Source: Lonicera japonica
Lineage: Eukaryota; Streptophyta; Magnoliopsida; Dipsacales; Caprifoliaceae
Assembly: GCA_021464415.1 (NCBI GenBank)
Contig: CM038469.1
Span: forward strand, 27,707,736-27,771,735
Reading direction: 5' to 3'
Length of the DNA stretch: 64,000 bases
Shown: piece after piece, positions 12,031 through 25,248 of the stretch
Layout: each line of letters starts with the position of its first letter
Numbering within the stretch: position 1 is the stretch's first letter
Translations under genes and position numbers: made by a program
Notes under the pieces: generated by a model
Databases searched by the model: none
What the model was told of the DNA's origin: nothing
Seen by the model: only the letters and a program-made list of their open reading frames with translations

Positions 12031-14268
12031 CTATGATATGTAAAAAAGTAATAAGAAAATATCTAAGCAATGCATTTAAAATATAAAAGGCAAGAACAAA
12101 TAAAATTTCACTAAAAACAATTATATAATTCTAAAATCTTCAAACATAATATTAATTTTCATTAAATTGTAATATAGATACGTAGAGGAGAAAAAAAAAT
12201 GTATTAAATTGTGTTTAACAAAATACCACAGGTGACGTCGGCGCTTGATTTATTTCCCCTTTCCCTTTCCTTTGTACAATGCGTTTGACTCCGAGTTTTT
12301 CATATTTTGCTGTTACGATTTAAAGCATTGTATATTAAAATCCGCCTTAAGTATTATATTTAGTTTAGATAAAAAAAAAGATGAAAAACTCGTAACTTGC
12401 CTTAAGCATTATATTTAGTTCAGACTTATCTCGGATAACAATGCTAATGTTTTGTTTGCTCAGAAACTCCTTCTGTATGTAAATTAAACGACAACTGTTT
12501 AATAATTATTGTTACATGTGAGTATTAAAAAGAATCATCGGAGAAGGATAAAGGTATATACTATTCGTAGTAAATTGTAGTCTTCCTACAAAAATAAAAA
12601 TGTAGTCAATTAAAAATATGTAAAAAAAAATTCTCAAATACGGTAAAAAATTAGAAACACAAAAAAAGAGCTTACATGTCCAAATACAGTTATACTACGT
12701 CATCCTCCAAACGGATCTATTGTTGGGCTCACTACCACTATATTTTTTCACATAAATAGTAAAGTTAAACATTTAGCTTCAATGAAATTGTAGCATTGAA
12801 TTGACTCTAGCACTTTTAAAAGAACACCAATTTCAACTCAATTAATAATTGAAAATAAAACTTGAGAAACATACAAAGTAATGGTTGCGCTATGTTACTG
12901 GTGAAGGCATTAAGATTTATTTTCCCAACCATGGATTGAGGCGGTGGGCCAAATGAGGTTAGAGCCATTGTGTTACTAGTGGAGGCAATGAGGTTGTGTT
13001 GTCGAACAATTGATAGAGGCAATGCGCAAGATTAAGTATCCATAGCAAAGGTTAAGACATATAAGAAAAAAACTACATCTACTTTGGCTAGGTTCAATAT
13101 ATATAACCTCAGCTCGAGTTCGGGTTCAAAGTTTAACCAATCGGGTCCCAAAAGCGGGCAATTGGCATTTGTATAAAAAAATCTATATATATCTATAAAT
13201 GTCATATATCATAATATTAAATAAAAATAATAACAATAACAATATCGAGAGATATACTTTGTACTGGTTACGCCATGTCATTGGCATGTCCACTGAGATT
13301 TAGCTGCTAGACGACAGAATGTGGCAATGCATCGGAGGAAGTCCGGGTAACAGAATGTACGCGGGTGGGTTGTTTACGTGGTCGGCGGCTCTTTTGTATT
13401 TGTTAATCCCCATTACAAGAGATTAGTGGTGTACTCGTTATATTGTATTTTAGGGCGTCGACGTTGTGTTCAGCGACATCGTATCACCCACTGTAAGTGG
13501 ATATTCATTATCAACTGTCCCATTTAAAACACAAAGGAATATAATCATATACAAACACATAATGGATGGCAATAGCCAAGTGCATTAATGTATCAGCAAG
13601 CAAGTGCTAATGTAATACCCTAAACTAAATTAAATACCAAGTGCATTAATGCATCAGCTGGCAGCAGCCAAATGCGTTTACTCACCAGCAAAGTGAGTTA
13701 ACGCAGATACGCAATTGCCAGCTGCGGTAACGCAACGGCCAAGTTTAATGCAAGACCACCAAGCCACCAAATACAATGCTCCATTTTTAATAAAATGAAC
13801 AAAATAAAATCCTCTTAATTCCAAACCAATAAAATAAAACTCGTAACTTGCTTTAAGAATTCACAAAGTTATAATAAAATGGAGCTTATTAAGAATTCAC
13901 TAAGCCATAAGAATTCCGCACTTGGTTGTTCCTTTTCTCTAGCAGAAATATTAAAAATATATAATGCAATTTTTTAAAAATATTATTATAACCTAATAAA
14001 GGTATAATTGCTTAACCAACAGAAATACCCTCAAAGAAATACCAATATATAAAAGGGATGAAATGTATGGAATGGAGTGGAATATCGAGGGAGGACTTTT
14101 TTTGAGTTTTTTTGCGATTGATTATGAGTCACTCAATGAAACAAATTAGCTATAGAAGAGAAAAGTATAAAGTAAAAGAGAATAATGACTAACCTCTCTT
14201 TACGCTTCTCGAAGAACCTTCTGTAATGACTTCCTCCGAGCTATTGGTAGATTTGAACAAACATTTAT
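12031..14268. other. Non-coding, repeat-rich DNA
   Basis: No supported gene. It includes two low-complexity segments rich in GAGG/CATTG-like words (12860-13030 and 13260-13340). The word AAGTGCATTAATGYATCAGC occurs twice at about 13579 and 13638, the second copy containing the perfect palindrome TGCATTAATGCA. Confidence 0.5.
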
Positions 14269-14453
14269 ATTAACTTTGTAAATCCATAGAGAAAATTGAA
14301 TATAATGAAATTAATTAATTATTATTAAAGCTAGCAAAGAGCAGGGAGAAAAAAAAATTCTATTTCATCATTACAGTATTAACTTTGTAAATCCATAGAA
14401 AAAATTGAATATAATGAAATTAATTAATATTAAAGCTAGCAAAGAGTAGGGAG
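14269..14453. repeat. About 80-bp direct repeat, two copies
   Basis: A block starting ATTAACTTTGTAAATCCATAG and ending GCAAAGAGYAGGGAG occupies 14269-14348 and 14378-14453, separated by 29 bp. The copies differ by a few substitutions and a small deletion in the ATT run, so the duplication is fairly recent. Confidence 0.85.
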
Positions 14454-14950
14454 GGAAAAAAAACCTATGTTGAGCTTCTCCAACAACTGCTGTTTAACTT
14501 TGGAAGAAACAGCTAGTTTCAACAGTCCGACGTACTCGAGAAGATTAAGCTGAGTGAGGAGTGGTGGTGTCGACGGTCAAAGCTGTGGAGAAGAAGAAAT
14601 CCCGTGCTGCGTCAATGGAGTAGTGAGGGAAAGAGATATAAAGAGAGAATGAGATAAGAGAGAAAGTAGCTGAAGGTCGAAGCCAGCGGAGAAGAGCAAT
14701 CTCGTGCCTTGTGGAGAAAGTGGAAGTGTATAGTGAGAGAGAGAATGTGTCATGTAAAATGAGAGTTAGGTTTTTTTTATGGTAAAGTAAGAGAGAGAAG
14801 CAGGAGTTACTGGGTTTCTATTTCATCTTAGCCACACAATTTTATTTGATCAAATTTTAGCCACACAATTTTTTGTAAGAGACACATTATTTGGATTCAA
14901 AAACCTTTCACCCTTATTATATAGATATATTATAAATCTAGTTTAATTAG
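14454..14950 (-). mobile_element. Possible minus-strand Helitron 5' end and adjoining non-coding DNA
   Basis: Read on the minus strand, position about 14933 starts A|TCTATATAATAAGGGTGAAAGG and continues with GGTTTTTGAATCC. This resembles the TC start and leader of the small element at 34067-34192. No coding potential is seen. The boundary coincides with the point where LTR homology to 25249 begins, so it may be an insertion into the LTR. Confidence 0.3.
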
Positions 14951-14956
14951 GAGATG

Positions 14957-15718
14957 GTAATTGATTGCATGTCGCAAGGTGCATCATTTATGGTGCACCT
15001 TTACATGGAATTAACTATTTAACTCTATAAAAATAAGGTTACATGAGCTATGTATTGAGCACATGATTTACAACCTAAATGCGAATTACGCCATCCATCT
15101 AGGCTAGGCCTACTATCGATAATTTCTTGCATCTTCAATTATCTTATTCATTCGTGCAGGAATCTGATCCTCTGGAGGCACTGTTCATATTTTAGCCATA
15201 ACTTTGCGCTCCAGACTTCGATTAATGCAAGGTTTTCTCCAAAGGGTAGCTAACTCAGAGCTCTACAACTTCTATTTTTGGAGTTTTCTTTAAATTGTGC
15301 ACGGATAAATACCAGAATTAGTTGGAACAAAGGCATTGCGCGCGGTGGATATTTTCTTCAATGGAAAATTTTCCAAATTGATTCAAATGACTTTTTCTTC
15401 GTTTGGGATGATTTATCGACTTCTCTTAGTCTCTTTCATCCACTCCTTTCATGCTTGAGCTTGGGAATTGAAGCACTTTTTGAACTTAATTTAGCTCCAA
15501 ATTTGACCGGCAATGACTAATTTTGGGAGAATTTACTTATGGATTCGTTTTTGTTTATTTTTAACCTATAAAAAGGGTAAAATGCACTGGAAACAAACAT
15601 ATTATCCCATTTCATAATTCAAACTCAATTATTAACAATTTAGAATAATTAGAATCAAATTCATGCATATTAAGCCATTTAAATATGTATAAAAATGTAA
15701 TATTTTGGCTCAATCACA
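14957..15718 (-). repeat. Ty3/gypsy 3' LTR (partial)
   Basis: Nearly colinear with 25249-26022. On the minus strand it starts TGTGATTGAGCC immediately after a purine-rich AGTTGGGAGA tract (polypurine tract). This is the usual order for plus-strand priming next to an LTR 5' end. The promoter-distal part of the LTR found at 20892-22392 is absent here, so this copy is truncated or interrupted near 14950. Confidence 0.65.
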
Positions 15719-18505
15719 TCTCCCAACTAACAATTTCTAGTCCCTAGCAATAAACTTATCTCTATTATAAGCCAACTAGAAAAAACAAGAAAAACAAAGA
15801 AAGAAAAACAAAATCTTAAACTAAACAGTTGCATTAAGCGTATGCAATAAGCCTTTTATCCCCTAGGTCTCCTCTAGTAGAACGAGTTGTGTCTCGTGAG
15901 GGTTTCCATTGAATATACCCACAAAATTCTTGATTGCAATTCAAGTCTTGTCCCAAAGTCGCATATCATGCATACATTCTCTCTCAAATGGCACAGCAAT
16001 GATCTAAACTAACTTAGTGATACATTAACAAGAGATATACAAGAGAAATAGCAATCTTAATGCATTCAAAATACGACATAGCATAAATATAAATCATAAA
16101 TATGTGTGCATGGGCAATTGCATTGACATTTAACTTTCAAAACCAATCATAGATCCATACACCGTTCATACTAAGCTTTGACTCAAACTCTTAATAGGTA
16201 TACACTCAATAAATGAATAACTCCGAATCAGGTGTATCTCTCCACATACGGGCTAAATGTAATGTTTGTAATCAAAATCAAATGCTTCACATATGTTTAA
16301 ATGAAAGACGCTAAAGTGAAGGAACATGAGTTTCTAGGAAAGATATTCAAGTTTTAAAAAGGCGAGAATACTTTTGTATACCTTCTTGTTATCTAAACCT
16401 CGAAACTAAGCCACTAATGATAAAGTAAGACTTTATTATGTTGTAATGGGGCTGGGGGTAATGGATACGAAATGAACGGGTCAATTGAGGATTCAAAAGA
16501 CTCGTTCGCTTGTTTTTCTAATGCTCATAGGCTTTTCAGCTCTTTCTTTTACTTTAATACCCACATTCTCATTCTATTGCCTACAACCTTCAATTTATAT
16601 TTTCAATAATTATCATTATTCTTGCATATTCATTTTTTCATGCATACATTTTATTCTTTGCTTTTTATGCTCTTTTTTTTGCTCTAGATAAACATACTTC
16701 ACTATGCCTTTACTTTTGAGCATTTTTGCGCAAACGAGCCAAGATGTATGAAATTGTGATACTGGCTTGGGTTTAACTTTAAGTATAACAATAAAAACAA
16801 GGCTTCAGGCTTCAAAAAAGCTACTATAAATAAAATGTATTGACATGCCAAGGCTAGTGGCTAAAACAAAGATGGCATATATCATTTCTTTAGCTTCTAG
16901 CTTTTAAATTCAGACAATTACAAGGATTTATGATTTAGCATCTCATGAACTTACCTTTATAAAACTGAATTGAAATTGTAGTTTAAGATACTCAATCGAT
17001 TTGTAAAATGCTTTTCAAAAATCAGAGTTTGTGCTCTCAGATATAAAAGAATGGCTTAAAAACTCACAGCTATATAGTCTCCATTTTAATTTTGATCAGA
17101 GCATTTCATTAGTCTAGATCTATCAGTCTAATATCAAGCAATGCCGAAAAGTGCACTAACAAATAGATTCAACTTAGCGTGTATCTTTTGAACTTCAAGA
17201 AGATTAAGAAACGTCTCTAGTTTATCTAATACTACACAATATACTAAATCAATTCATGAGAGAAAGCAAAACAAAACTAGATGGGACGATTTAAACTTGC
17301 AATCTCAGATTTTGTTTTGAGACTTGAAAGAAAGAAAATAAAAAAATGCAAAAAGATTATCTTAAGTTAATTGCATACATGATTTTTGAAAAAAATTGAC
17401 CACATGTCTCCTTCCCCCAACTAAAATCCAACATTGTCCCCAATGTTACGAAATAAGCACAAAAGCATGAATGCAAAGGACTGAAATAAATGAATAAGAG
17501 GGAAGATATACCTGAAAACGGCCTAATCTCTCTAAAAATATGCATGTTAGCAACAAATAATATATCAAAAACTAAAAGGAAAATAAAATAAAATAAATTC
17601 CTAAACTACTTACCTAACTCACTTGGTGCGTGCTATCTTTAATCCTTAAAAGTATCTTGAAAACTGATAATTGCGCAAAAAATGGCAAATCACAGATATT
17701 ATCATACAATTCATAGTCATAGAAAAAATAAAATTTACCTTTACTTTTTCACTCTTCCCCCAAACTAAGACTCTGTTTAATGTCAAACAGTAGCAATCGG
17801 AAGAGTCGTGGATCAACCTAATGAATGGTGGCCATCACACTAAGATCAAGAAGCTTAAGCATATAAAAGAGAATTTTTTGGATACAATGTATGTCCGGGG
17901 GCAAATCCTTAAAAATCACAACCATTAGGTCATGAAGGGAAACATATGTAGGATAATACAATAACCCATAATGACTAAGATTACAACACTTCTCTACACC
18001 TAAGTATGGCTCTAGATAAAAAAAAAGTAAGAAAGAAAACCACATTGTGGTTGTGAAGTATCTTTTTAGAATGACCCATAAGAATTTAGTGGAACTCTAG
18101 TGAAGAACGTGGATCACTAGGAGAGATGAAATTATAGCATGAAACATCAATGCATTGCTCATTCAATAACCATGGATCCGTAGAGAAAGAATCATCAGGT
18201 TTCAACTAATTTACAATGACCTCTGGCTCAAACTTTGTTTGAAAGAATTGATATATCTGGACCTCTAAGTCACTATCATTCGTATCAGTCAATAAATCAA
18301 GAAAAGAATTAGATTCTTTCTGAACTTCAAACTCATCTAAAATGGGCACATGTTAGTCAAACTCTTCAGTTAAGGGATCATGTAATGGAATAAAAGGTGG
18401 GGAGTTTATGAAAAATTCATCCTCGATGCCTATTTGATCAAAATTAACATCTAAGAGGCCGATAAGATTTATCTCTTGAAATTCCTCCTCTTTGTCACCG
18501 CAAAC
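15719..18505 (-). mobile_element. Ty3/gypsy internal non-coding region with polypurine tract
   Basis: The 2.8 kb between protease and 3' LTR have no RT, RNase H or integrase similarity. On the minus strand the sequence around 17455-17400 reads CATTGGGGACAATGTTGG...TTAGTTGGGGGAAGG. A second GTTTGGGGGAAG tract occurs near 17765. Such 'ACATTG-RGGACAATGT...GGGGGA' stretches are typical of Tat/Athila-type internal regions. The polypurine tract is at 15719-15730. Short ORFs here look like chance. Confidence 0.6.
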
Positions 18506-19237
18506 TCAATCAGACCTTTTAGGAATAGAGAAAATATTGAGTTCAAGTTTCATGTTCCCAAAAGTCAGCTGCATCATATCATTCATACAATTAACGAGGG
18601 CATTTGCAGTAGCTAAGAATGGACAACCCAAAATGATAGGAATTTGAGTAAAAATATTAGTCATAGGCTGAGTAACTATGACAACAAAGTCGATCGGATA
18701 AATAAAATTGTCAACCTTAACTAATACGTCCTCAATCACTCATTTAGGAACCTTGATAGAGCGGTCAGCTGACTAAATTGTGATCTTGGTAGGCTTTAGC
18801 TCACCTCGATCCAATTGTTGGTATATTAAAAAAGGAAGTAAATTCACACTTGAACAAAAATCTAGCAAAGCATGCTCAATTCTTTAATCACCAATGATAC
18901 AAGAAATGGTAGGACAACCGGGATCCTTGTATTTTGCAGGTATGTTATATTGGATAACAAAACTCACTTGATTGGTTAGAAAAACATTCTTCTGAACTGA
19001 AACTTTCATCTTCACGGTGCATAAGTCTTTGAGAAACTTAGCATATGATGAAACTTGCTTGATAGCATCCAATAAAGGGATGTTTATCTTGACTTGCTTG
19101 AATATTTTCATAATCTTTTCGTTCTTATCTTCCTTCTGAGGTTTCTCCAGCCTTTGAGGATAATGGGTAGGATTTAGAGATTTTGGCATAGCATCAAACT
19201 CAACTTCTTTATGCAGATCATCTCTAGAATTTGGCAT
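18506..19237 (-). pseudogene. Ty3/gypsy retropepsin (protease) region, decayed
   Basis: The minus-strand reading 19237-18884 matches the segment upstream of plant Ty3/gypsy protease (PQRLEKPQKED, INIPLLDAIKQVSSYAKFLKDL, KYKDPGCPTISCIIGD). It continues in the same frame past TAA, TAG and TGA stops to VIEDVLVKVDNFIYPIDFVV and PIILGCPFLATANALV (18739-18506). The catalytic DLGAS motif is reduced to DFCSS, so protease activity is lost. It follows gag at 20629-19842, as in intact elements. Confidence 0.8.
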
Positions 19238-19841
19238 GAAAGGACTTTCTTTAGGTTTTGAAAAAATGCTTGGAATATCCTTTTGAATGAGTTTTCACTC
19301 GAAGAATGGTGATGGATCTAGCTTATTCGACATTACTAAAAGATGGAGTGGGATTACAATCTATGGAAAGTTGCTTAATGGGTTTGGCTTCAGACTGCAC
19401 AAGGAACATTCTCTCTTCTCGAACCTCATTATGGGTAGCGAGTCTATCACTTAAGTTGACTCATCACTTGCAACATTTGCAAAAATATGTCGTGCATCAC
19501 CTCCTCTTGACCTTTCGATTGTTGGGGCACACAAAGTCTAAGATTAGAATAAGATGGCAATGACAAATGATTGAATTACTGATGCGGAAACTATGGCTGA
19601 GATGGAGGAATATGTGAATGATGAAATTGCGATTGGGATACATAAGGAAATTGAGGATAAAATAATGGTGGAAAATGACATTCGTCATTCTTCAGCTCAT
19701 TGGAAGCATTAAGTGGCATAAAAAACTACTTATGGAATTTACCTCTGCATTGAGTACTTCTTTAAAAGCAGGAATCGTAGGACACTCTTGGGTATGGTGC
19801 TCTCGAACTTCACAAATTCTACAAAATTCTTCCACATGCTT

Positions 19842-20629
19842 TTACCTTGGAATTTTAACATTCCTCCTTCCAAGAGCTTCGACCTTTCTTGCTAGTTGAG
19901 AAATTTGTGCATTAAGGTCTTCTTGCTTTTCGATTTGGCACACTTCTTTTACTTGATTAGTTATAACTTCAAATGATCGATCAATTGATTGAGGCGTTTT
20001 CCATTGCTGGGAATTCTCAGCTAACCAGTCTAAATAGGTTTTGGGTTCATTAGGATTCTTGTTCAGAAATTCTCCATTATATATCATTTTAACAAATTGA
20101 CGCATTTTAGAAGATAAGCCATCATAGAAGAAACCTATCAAGCGGCACTTTTTAAATTATGATGCGGGTAAGAGTTCTGAAGGTCTTTGAATCTTTCTTA
20201 ACATTGGTAAAATATTTCTCCTTCATTCTGAGAGAAAGACATTAGCTGCTTCTTGAAATGATTAGTGAGGTGAGATAGGAAGAACTTTTTAAGAAATTGT
20301 TGTTGCATGTCAAGCCATGTTGTAATAGACCTTGGGTGAAGCAAGAAAAGCCACGCCTTAGCTTTATCCTTTAGGGAGAATGGGAAAAGCTTAAGTCTAA
20401 TTAACTCTTTTGTACATGCTTGATCACTAAAAGTATAGCAAACTTCTTCGAATTCTCTAATGTGGAGGTAAGGCTGTTCATTCTCCAATCCATTTAACAT
20501 GGGTAAGAGTTGAATCATTCCATTCTTGAAGTGAAAAGCTCCAGCATTAGGTGGAAAGACAATACATGATGGATTGGCATTTCGTGTTGGTTGTAGTAGT
20601 TCACGAAGACTTTAATTTTGATTCTCCAT
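19842..20629 (-). pseudogene. Ty3/gypsy gag (decayed)
   Basis: The likely start ATG is at 20629-20627, since the reading MENQN leads directly into the gag body. A TAA at 20614-20612 breaks it at once. The capsid core shows LRLFPFSLKDKAKAWL in the variant LIRLKLFPFSLKDKAKAWLF and SITTWLDMQQQFLKKFF (20518-20198). The frame continues as GFFYDGLSSKMRQFVKM and a C-terminal coiled segment (20141-19842). This protein would form the virus-like particle. There are stops and at least one frameshift near 20170. Confidence 0.82.
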
Positions 20630-20867
20630 GACTGAGTTAGAGGCAATTTCACTTATTCTCATTCATCTCGAATCAAAACTACTCAAGCTTAAGAGAAACT
20701 AGTCTCTTCGGCATGAAGGTAACTTGTAGAGTTGGAACTTGTGGAATGGAAGTGAAAAAGTGGATTACGAATCTAAGATTTCATACACTAGACAGGTACC
20801 TAGTGCAAATTCCAAGGAAAAAAGAGAAAAAGAAACTTTCCTAAATTAAAAACTAACAAACCATCTT

Positions 20868-20884
20868 TCTCGGCAACGGCGCCT
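20868..20884 (-). other. Retrotransposon primer-binding site (tRNA-Asp type)
   Basis: The minus strand reads AGGCGCCGTTGCCGAG. Plant tRNA-Asp(GTC) ends in CCCCGGCAACGGCGCCA, so the canonical site is TGGCGCCGTTGCCGGGG. This copy has mismatches at the first base and near the end. It sits between LTR and gag, as expected for first-strand priming in Tat/Athila-type elements. Confidence 0.75.
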
Positions 20885-20891
20885 AAAATCT

Positions 20892-22392
20892 TGACTCGAT
20901 AAAAACAACGCGAGTTATTACACCCAAGTGCAGGTGGTCGGTCAAGTAATAAATACTCGGTAAGTCCGAGGTCGATCCACGTGGAGAAGGGTAGTTCTTT
21001 GAGTTAGAAAAGTCTTTTTCAAGAGGAAGATGAGAAAGATATGAAAAAGATCAAATATAGAGATAATGTAATGTAGATTGATAACTAAGATAATTAGCTG
21101 CAATAAAACTAAATAAAACATACAACTAAAATTAATCCTAAAGGTTGTGAAATATTACTATGCTAAAGGAAAATAAACTAGCATAACAAGAACATGGAAT
21201 AAAGCTAAATATAATAAATACTAAAAACAGCTTGCTAAAATTAATTAAATGTGTGAAAAACTTTAACTAAAATTAAGAATAAAAAGCGCTAAGGGTATCT
21301 ATAAGTTCCGGCAACACAACAAGCAATTCGGTGGATTAGGAATTCTTTTATAATTAATTTTCCTTTAAAAATCAACCTAATATCGACGAGCTAATTAATT
21401 TCATAAACTCGTATTTTTCGCAATAAGTCATGCGTGACATGAACTATACGTACCAATACTAGTTATGGAATCAATTTGCATTATTTAATTTTACCGAAAA
21501 CACTTGTTTATTAAAGTGAAGTAGTGCTTAATACTACAAAACCTTTTATTAAAAGTGAGTTTAAAAATATTAAGTAATTACCGCAACTTAATTTAAATAG
21601 GTTAAAACATGATTGAAATCAAATTTGAACTAAAACGGGCAGTGGAAACACAAAATTGGCTATTTCAGTATCAAAAAGTAAGGATTAAAACGATTACTGA
21701 AAATAACGCACTCTAGTTTAAAATTAGAAAGATACAAAACCAATTAATTTAGAGAGTATAGACCGCTCTTTAACTCGACCGGTTAGGATTTAACGCAAAA
21801 ACAACGATTCAAACTAGTTTGGTTCTTTTGTCGAAAAGATTTTATTAAATTTATTATAAAAATATGTAATTAGCATACTAGGATGATAATTAATAAAAAT
21901 CAGATTTATAATAACCTATTAACCTATAAAAATTAATTAGAATTGAATTCGGGTCCAAAAAATTACCGTATCAGTATACCCAATCCTTACAGATCCCTAA
22001 CTGACAAACTAGCCAAACATATCTAACAAATTCATGGAAAATAATTTAACTAAACAAAACAGCGTATATAAGTTCATAAATTGAAATCTAATTAAAATCA
22101 TAAGCATACAAAATTTATACAAAAAATTAACAAAAAAGTAAATAAATTAAGAACTTGGAATTGAAGTGCACGCGCAAACAAATAATTAAATTTGAAAATT
22201 AATCTTCAAAATTGCTTGAATGCTTTGTCTCTAACTCCGAATTAACACCAAATAAAACTAATGAAAGCGGTACAAAACGAATCCCTAATGTGTAAAACAA
22301 AAAAAATAAATAAAGAAAGAAGAAGGAAATAATGAAGGGAGAGAGGGGAGAGAAAGAGAGAGAGAAGGGCATGGCCGTGCTGTTGTGGTTTA
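20892..22392 (-). repeat. Ty3/gypsy LTR, promoter/R-U5 side
   Basis: The plus strand starts TGACTCGATAAAAACAACGCG next to the primer-binding site. It contains the phrase that reads on the minus strand CCACGTGGATCGACCTCGG...CTTGACCGACCACCTGCACTTGG, common in this retrotransposon group. The purine-rich AGAGAG tract near 22345 and the AT-rich body are non-coding. The LTR is interrupted at 22393 by Helitron-like DNA and probably resumes at 25249. Confidence 0.6.
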
Positions 22393-25235
22393 TCTATACT
22401 ATTAATAAAGAGCGAGGAAGGTTTTTGGTATGCCAGTTGAATTACCAAGATACCTCTCTATGCTAAGAAAAGAAATAAAATATTATTGTAGGATTTGAAC
22501 TTATGACCTCACACACAAGAAGAACTTTACTTACCACTTGAACAAATGCAATAACATATCATAAAAATGTTACTCCTTTGCCAAATCCTTTTATGGTGTT
22601 TGTGTTCAATTATTAAAGTGTCCTCCCCATTCTCTATCATTATTTCCTATTAAGGATAATTTAATAAATTATTTTTTCTTTAAATACATACTCTTAAATA
22701 TCACATAGTTACAACATGTTAGATCGGATTAATTTGGATTGGAACAAATCAGAGTCCAAGTAGGGGTGGCAATTCATATTTTTTGTCGTATTTAGGCCCA
22801 ATACAACATGTGATGAAATTATATTACTTTTACAAAATACGAACACAACCTATAGAATACATAACACGAGCGATGGACATGATTGCAGGTTTTGGATCTA
22901 TACGTCATAACACAAGCATAAATGTTAATTTTCTTTAATTAGACACAATAATATCCGATTAACGTGATTAACACAATGTAAGGTCTTAATAAATACGTTA
23001 TAACACCAGTAGAAACGTTGGTTTTATCTAATTTATACACAATAAACCCTAATTTACATGACAAAACACGATTATCACGATATATTTCTAATTTTGTTTC
23101 AAAATATGGACATAAAGACGAATTTATTTTAAACATTATAAACATGAATTATAATTATTCAGTCCATTTCGTATCATTTCATGTTGTTTCATAATACCTT
23201 TTTCTAAAATTGTCACCTTAGGTCTAAGCATGGTTAATGGAGAGAGTTTTAATTTTTAATATAATATTCGTCTCGATCAAGTCAGGAAAAGCACATAGCA
23301 GACATACTCTTTGATGGGGGTGGGTTCAGATCTTACGAACCAGCTCGCAAAACTTATCCATTACCACCCCTACTAACAACTAAAAAAGGGATTCAAATTT
23401 AATTTTCTTTTCAATCAAAATTTAATAATAACAATCAAATCTACGGGTATTAGATAATTTTTAGTTAATCAAAAACTAATTATGTTTAAAAATCGATATA
23501 TATCTATATTATTAATAAAGCGTGATGATAGCTTTTAGTGTCTCAATTGAATTACCAAATTACCCCTCTACATACTAGGGAAAGAAATAAATTAAACTAA
23601 GATGTTTGAACCTGTGACCTTATACAAGAGAAAAGTTTCACTTTACAACTTCACCAAACACAAATATTTGCTATAAAAGTGTTGCCACTTAGCTTAACTC
23701 ATTCTTTGGTATCTCTATACAATTATCCTATACTATTAATAAAGCGAATAAGGTTAATTTACTTTATAATTATTTGTGTCACGAGAATAAAGAAAAATTA
23801 ATTAAGGGATTTAAATCCCAGACCTTACAAATAAAATCTACTTAATTTACTTTACTTGGTAAACACAATAATATGTTACAAAAGTGTTACAATTTGACCA
23901 AACTCGAAGAAGTTTTTTTTTTAATTGAATTACTAAAATACCCTATGTTACGAGAATAAATAAAAATCAATTCAAGATTCAAAAACATACATTGCAAATA
24001 GAATTTACTTTACTTTACCACGTAACCAAACATGTTACAAAAGTGTTATAACTTGATCAAACCCCTTTCTTTAGCGTCTCTATACAATTACTAAAATGCC
24101 TTCACCATTCTTTTTTAATCTTTCCTATCAATAATAATTTAATAAATTGTCTTTTGTGGCTTTTACTACATTCTGAAGCTTCCCTATACTACTTGCATGA
24201 ACTCTCCCATTTTTCTCTCTACACCATTTATCAACTACTTTTACTTAAAACAAATTAACACATTACTTTTGTTGTATCTCTTAAGGCATGTGTGAGATAT
24301 AATAATATTTTTTTTAACTATACTAGAATTCGTCACACATGCAATATGTGTGCACAACGGGTCAGAGCATATTCAAATCTAGACAAATTCAGGTCCATGT
24401 ATGGGTGTCAGTTTGAGCTTTTTGTTCATGTTAGGGCCCGATAATAAGCTAAACAAAGAATAACATGGCACGTACGTCACGGAATTGTATTATTTTTACG
24501 AAATAGAAACATAACCTGCCTAAAATATATAACAAGTTGATTATATGATTATAGTTTTCGAGTCCTAATAAATAAGTTATAATATGAGTAGAAACATAAA
24601 TTTTCTCTAATTTAGACATGATAAGACCACGACAAGAGATAATTAACATGACATATCTCCTATTTCATCTCAAAATTTAGACATGGACATGAATTCTTGA
24701 GCCAAATCCCAATTTCATATCATTTCATTCCTAAAATCGTCACTTCTCAATCCAAATTAATTAATGGAGAATATATTTTTCAAGATAACACCTGCTCACC
24801 CAAGCGAAGAAAGGGTACATATTGGACATGCTTTGATCCCTACTAACAATTTAAAAAGGAGGTTTAAACTAAATTTTATTTTTAATAAAAATATAATAAT
24901 GGCAATCAAATATATTAGAATTGGATAATGTTTATTTAATCGAAAGATTATGTTTTAACATTCACACACACACGCGCCTATATGTAAAGATAGATAATGA
25001 AAAAAAAATTAATTACTATTTTTAATATAGCTAAACATGTATTTACAAATCTTATAATTAAGGATTAATTTTTATAATCTATAATATAAACCAAACTAAT
25101 TAAAGATGATATGTAAATAATTTTGTTTATTTATTAAAGAGTTAGTATTATAATACATACAATTTTTTTTTTGTCTAATTTATTTACTTCATCTGTTGTA
25201 CACACATACGGTGTGCTCTGGAGGTTAGTATATAT
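22393..25235. mobile_element. Cluster of Helitron-like non-autonomous repeats inside an LTR
   Basis: Three similar starts of the type A|TC...TATACTATTAATAAAG occur at 22393, 23503 and 23726. The block after the first (22393-23500) recurs, diverged, after the third (23726 to about 24970). The middle copy is only 220 bp. Near 25201-25229 a CACAC-ATACG-GTGTG hairpin is followed by a short tail ending TTAG|T. On the minus strand, 24352-24324 has a CACACAT/ATGTGTG hairpin followed by CTAG|T. A 612-bp subsegment inside the first copy is bounded by TAGGGGTGG/CCACCCCTA (22761-23372). No protein is encoded. Confidence 0.45.
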
Positions 25236-25248
25236 ATATTAGATACAT

